This document shows, one piece after another, positions 5,302 to 6,793 of a DNA stretch of 6,793 bases. Both the position numbers and the translations under genes were made by a program. This stretch comes from an uncultured Maritalea sp. (GTDB lineage: Bacteria > Pseudomonadota > Alphaproteobacteria > Rhizobiales > Devosiaceae). Positions within the stretch are counted from its first letter, which is position 1; every line of letters begins with the position of its first letter. Below the pieces are notes generated by a model that saw only the letters and a program-made list of their open reading frames with translations, was not told the DNA's origin and made no database searches. The stretch covers positions 1-6,793 of the forward strand of contig CAJXLH010000147.1 of the NCBI GenBank assembly GCA_913055925.1. Reading direction: 5' to 3'.

Positions 5302-6793
5302 CTATTCTGGGAAATGAAGTGCGCCGGCGGCATCCCAGGTGAACCCGGCATCAGCCAACATTTTGCGCGCTTTTTCGATGTCATAGTCCGGCAGCTCAAG
5401 CGTTGCGTTGTGCCAATAGCCATTGACCGGCACGATAGACGTGGCGCTACGCGCGGCGTCACCGCCGAGCACCTCTTCAATAATTTGCTCATATGGCACC
5501 GCATAGGCCGCAGCTTGGCGAAGGGCTTTGTTGGAGAATACAGGACCGGATGCGTTGTAGCGTGCGGACATATATCCGTTTGAATAGGTGCGGTAGAGTT
5601 TTAAGTTTTCTTCTGCCGCGAACTCATCCACCACTGTTGGCACGAGAGGTTGCAAGGAAACGTCGATTTCGCCCTTCTTCAATGCTGCGCCGACAACTTC
5701 GGCGGATCCGAAGATCACGTAGAGCAAGTCGGACGCTGGTGCCATGAAATGGTTGTCGCGCTTGGCGAAGTAGATTTCTTGGCCCTCTTTCCAATATTTG
5801 AGGGTGTAAGGGCCGCTGCCCACCGGGTTTGTATTGCGGAACTCTTGCGGTTTCGCGATGCCGGTATCCTCAATAACGCTGCCCCAAATATGCTCTGGTA
5901 GGATGAAAACTTGACCCAGTGTATGAAGAATGAATGGTGCGTAGGCTTCAGTGAGCTTGAAACGTAACGTGCCATCATCTTGAATTGTCACGCTTTCTAG
6001 GCGCTCAAGGTATTTCTTGTAGTAAGCCGCTTCCCACTCTTTGAAGTAGTCGAACGAGAATTTTACGTCTTTCGCGGTAACGGGCTTACCGTCCGAAAAA
6101 GTGTGACCATTGCGCAAAGTGACATCGATCGTGGTGTCGTCGACAACAGTGAAACCTTCCGCTAAGCGGTTGCGTGGTTTGCCGTCTGGACCAAGTTCGA
6201 TCAAGCGGTCGTAAATGAGGCTGAGATTGTTGAAATCTTCTGCGATGTTTGCCGCGAGGGGATTGAATGTCGCTTGGTCAATTGTTTGCCCCATCTTCAC
6301 AGCGCTGCCGTTGGCAGATGTCATGCGTAGCGCATTCCAGATTGAACGCAGCCCATCTGGCGCAGCTTCAAAGCCCGGGATGCTGACATTGTCGGTGTTT
6401 ATTGCGGTTGTTGAAATAACAGCGCCGACAATGGCTTCAGGTTGCTCGTTATATAAGACTTCTTGCAGTTCAAGAATGACCTTGCGACGTTCTTCTGCAT
6501 CGTAGATGCCGAGCTGTTTTAGGCCGAGACGATCAACTTCAGGTGAGGAAAACTCGCCCACATTCCAGTCGCCTGGCGCTGAGTTTGCAGAGTTAAACTG
6601 GGCGTTGGTGAAGAAATCCGGTTCCATCCGGTAAGGCGCACCTGAAAGCACAGAAAGCACAACATCAAAATCATGCTCAGAGAACCATTTGCCCAACATC
6701 GGGTTGGGGAAGGGTTGAGGGTTTAAATTGACGGTTAAACCCAGTTCCCGCCAGCCTTCGGCAATGTAGTTGCTGGTTTCGTAGTAATGTTGG
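5302..6793 (-). CDS. Family-5 extracellular solute-binding protein (SBP) with unusual domain order; 5' end beyond the window
   Basis: Periplasmic ligand receptor that should deliver peptide or another solute to the permease pair encoded downstream. The frame stays open to the right edge (496 visible residues), so the Met at 6699 is internal. Visible residues 1-156 match the C-terminal part of a family-5 (OppA/DppA-type) SBP: NYIAEGWRELGLTVNL (8-23), HDFDVVLS (40-47), SSPEVDRL (82-89), a VILELQEVLYNEQPEA helix (105-120) and INTDNVSIPGF ending at RSIWNALR. A short link (MTSANGS) follows. Residues from about 164 to 496 then match the N-terminal two thirds of the same family: LIYDRLIEL (192-200), LAEGFTVVDD, FSDGKPVTAKDVKFSFDYF (232-250), NPVGSGPYTLKYWK (322-335), GEIDVS (374-379), LRQAAAYAVPYEQI (424-437) and DIEKARKMLADAGF (471-484), with the stop 12 codons later. 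The second unit thus lacks the C-terminal part that normally completes the fold. No signal peptide is visible because the true N terminus lies outside. Circular permutation and tandem fusion are both possible. Family confidence is high; architecture is open. Confidence 0.9.
   Translation of the reverse strand, partial: QHYYETSNYIAEGWRELGLTVNLNPQPFPNPMLGKWFSEHDFDVVLSVLSGAPYRMEPDFFTNAQFNSANSAPGDWNVGEFSSPEVDRLGLKQLGIYDAEERRKVILELQEVLYNEQPEAIVGAVISTTAINTDNVSIPGFEAAPDGLRSIWNALRMTSANGSAVKMGQTIDQATFNPLAANIAEDFNNLSLIYDRLIELGPDGKPRNRLAEGFTVVDDTTIDVTLRNGHTFSDGKPVTAKDVKFSFDYFKEWEAAYYKKYLERLESVTIQDDGTLRFKLTEAYAPFILHTLGQVFILPEHIWGSVIEDTGIAKPQEFRNTNPVGSGPYTLKYWKEGQEIYFAKRDNHFMAPASDLLYVIFGSAEVVGAALKKGEIDVSLQPLVPTVVDEFAAEENLKLYRTYSNGYMSARYNASGPVFSNKALRQAAAYAVPYEQIIEEVLGGDAARSATSIVPVNGYWHNATLELPDYDIEKARKMLADAGFTWDAAGALHFPE

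Noticed and set aside
5302..5304. A frameshift that hides the missing C-terminal part of the second SBP unit downstream.
   Set aside because: Only 26 bp lie before the ATPase start, and the region beyond is fully explained by the ATPase, so the missing part (about 150 residues or more) is not there.
6322..6324. ATG at the junction of the two SBP segments as the start of a separate second SBP gene.
   Set aside because: There is no stop codon between the segments, and no signal peptide follows this Met, which a periplasmic protein would need.
6697..6699. ATG as the start of the SBP gene.
   Set aside because: The frame continues without a stop to the right edge with SBP-like sequence, and no signal peptide follows this Met.

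Overview
The window looks like part of an alphaproteobacterial chromosome. The evidence is the style of the Opp/Dpp-type transporter proteins, the type II (MOFRL-family) glycerate kinase and a G+C content of roughly 50% by eye. A marine Rhizobiales or Rhodobacterales relative is plausible, but that is inference; no rRNA or other taxonomic marker is present. Gene density is very high and no gap between genes exceeds about 30 bp.

Layout. On the + strand, positions 2-895 hold the C-terminal two thirds of a glycerate 2-kinase that begins before the window. Only 3 bp after its stop, everything else is on the - strand and reads right to left as one tight operon: (1) a family-5 periplasmic substrate-binding protein (SBP), running off the right edge and ending at 5302; (2) an OppF/DppF-like ATPase; (3) a DppB/OppB-like permease; (4) a DppC/OppC-like permease; (5) an OppD/DppD-like ATPase; (6) a small gamma-glutamylcyclotransferase-like protein. 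Gaps between these genes are 26 bp, a 1-bp overlap (TGATG), 9 bp, about 2 bp and 29 bp. Together genes 1-5 form a complete importer for peptides or a related solute: SBP in the periplasm, two membrane subunits, two ATPases. Gene 6 may process an imported gamma-glutamyl compound, but this is inferred only from position and family.

The two points most worth attention are both at the SBP end. First, the SBP reading frame has an unusual domain order: a segment that is normally the C-terminal part of a family-5 SBP comes first, followed without a stop by a segment that is normally the N-terminal two thirds, and the protein ends just where the first segment would normally continue. This is either a circularly permuted SBP or a tandem of one SBP plus an incomplete second copy. 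Second, the start codon of the following ATPase gene lies between two perfect inverted repeats (7-bp arms just upstream, 12-bp arms just inside the coding region), a plausible site for setting the ratio of SBP to transporter.

No tRNA, rRNA, CRISPR, insertion sequence or prophage feature was recognised. The promoters of both transcription units lie outside the window.
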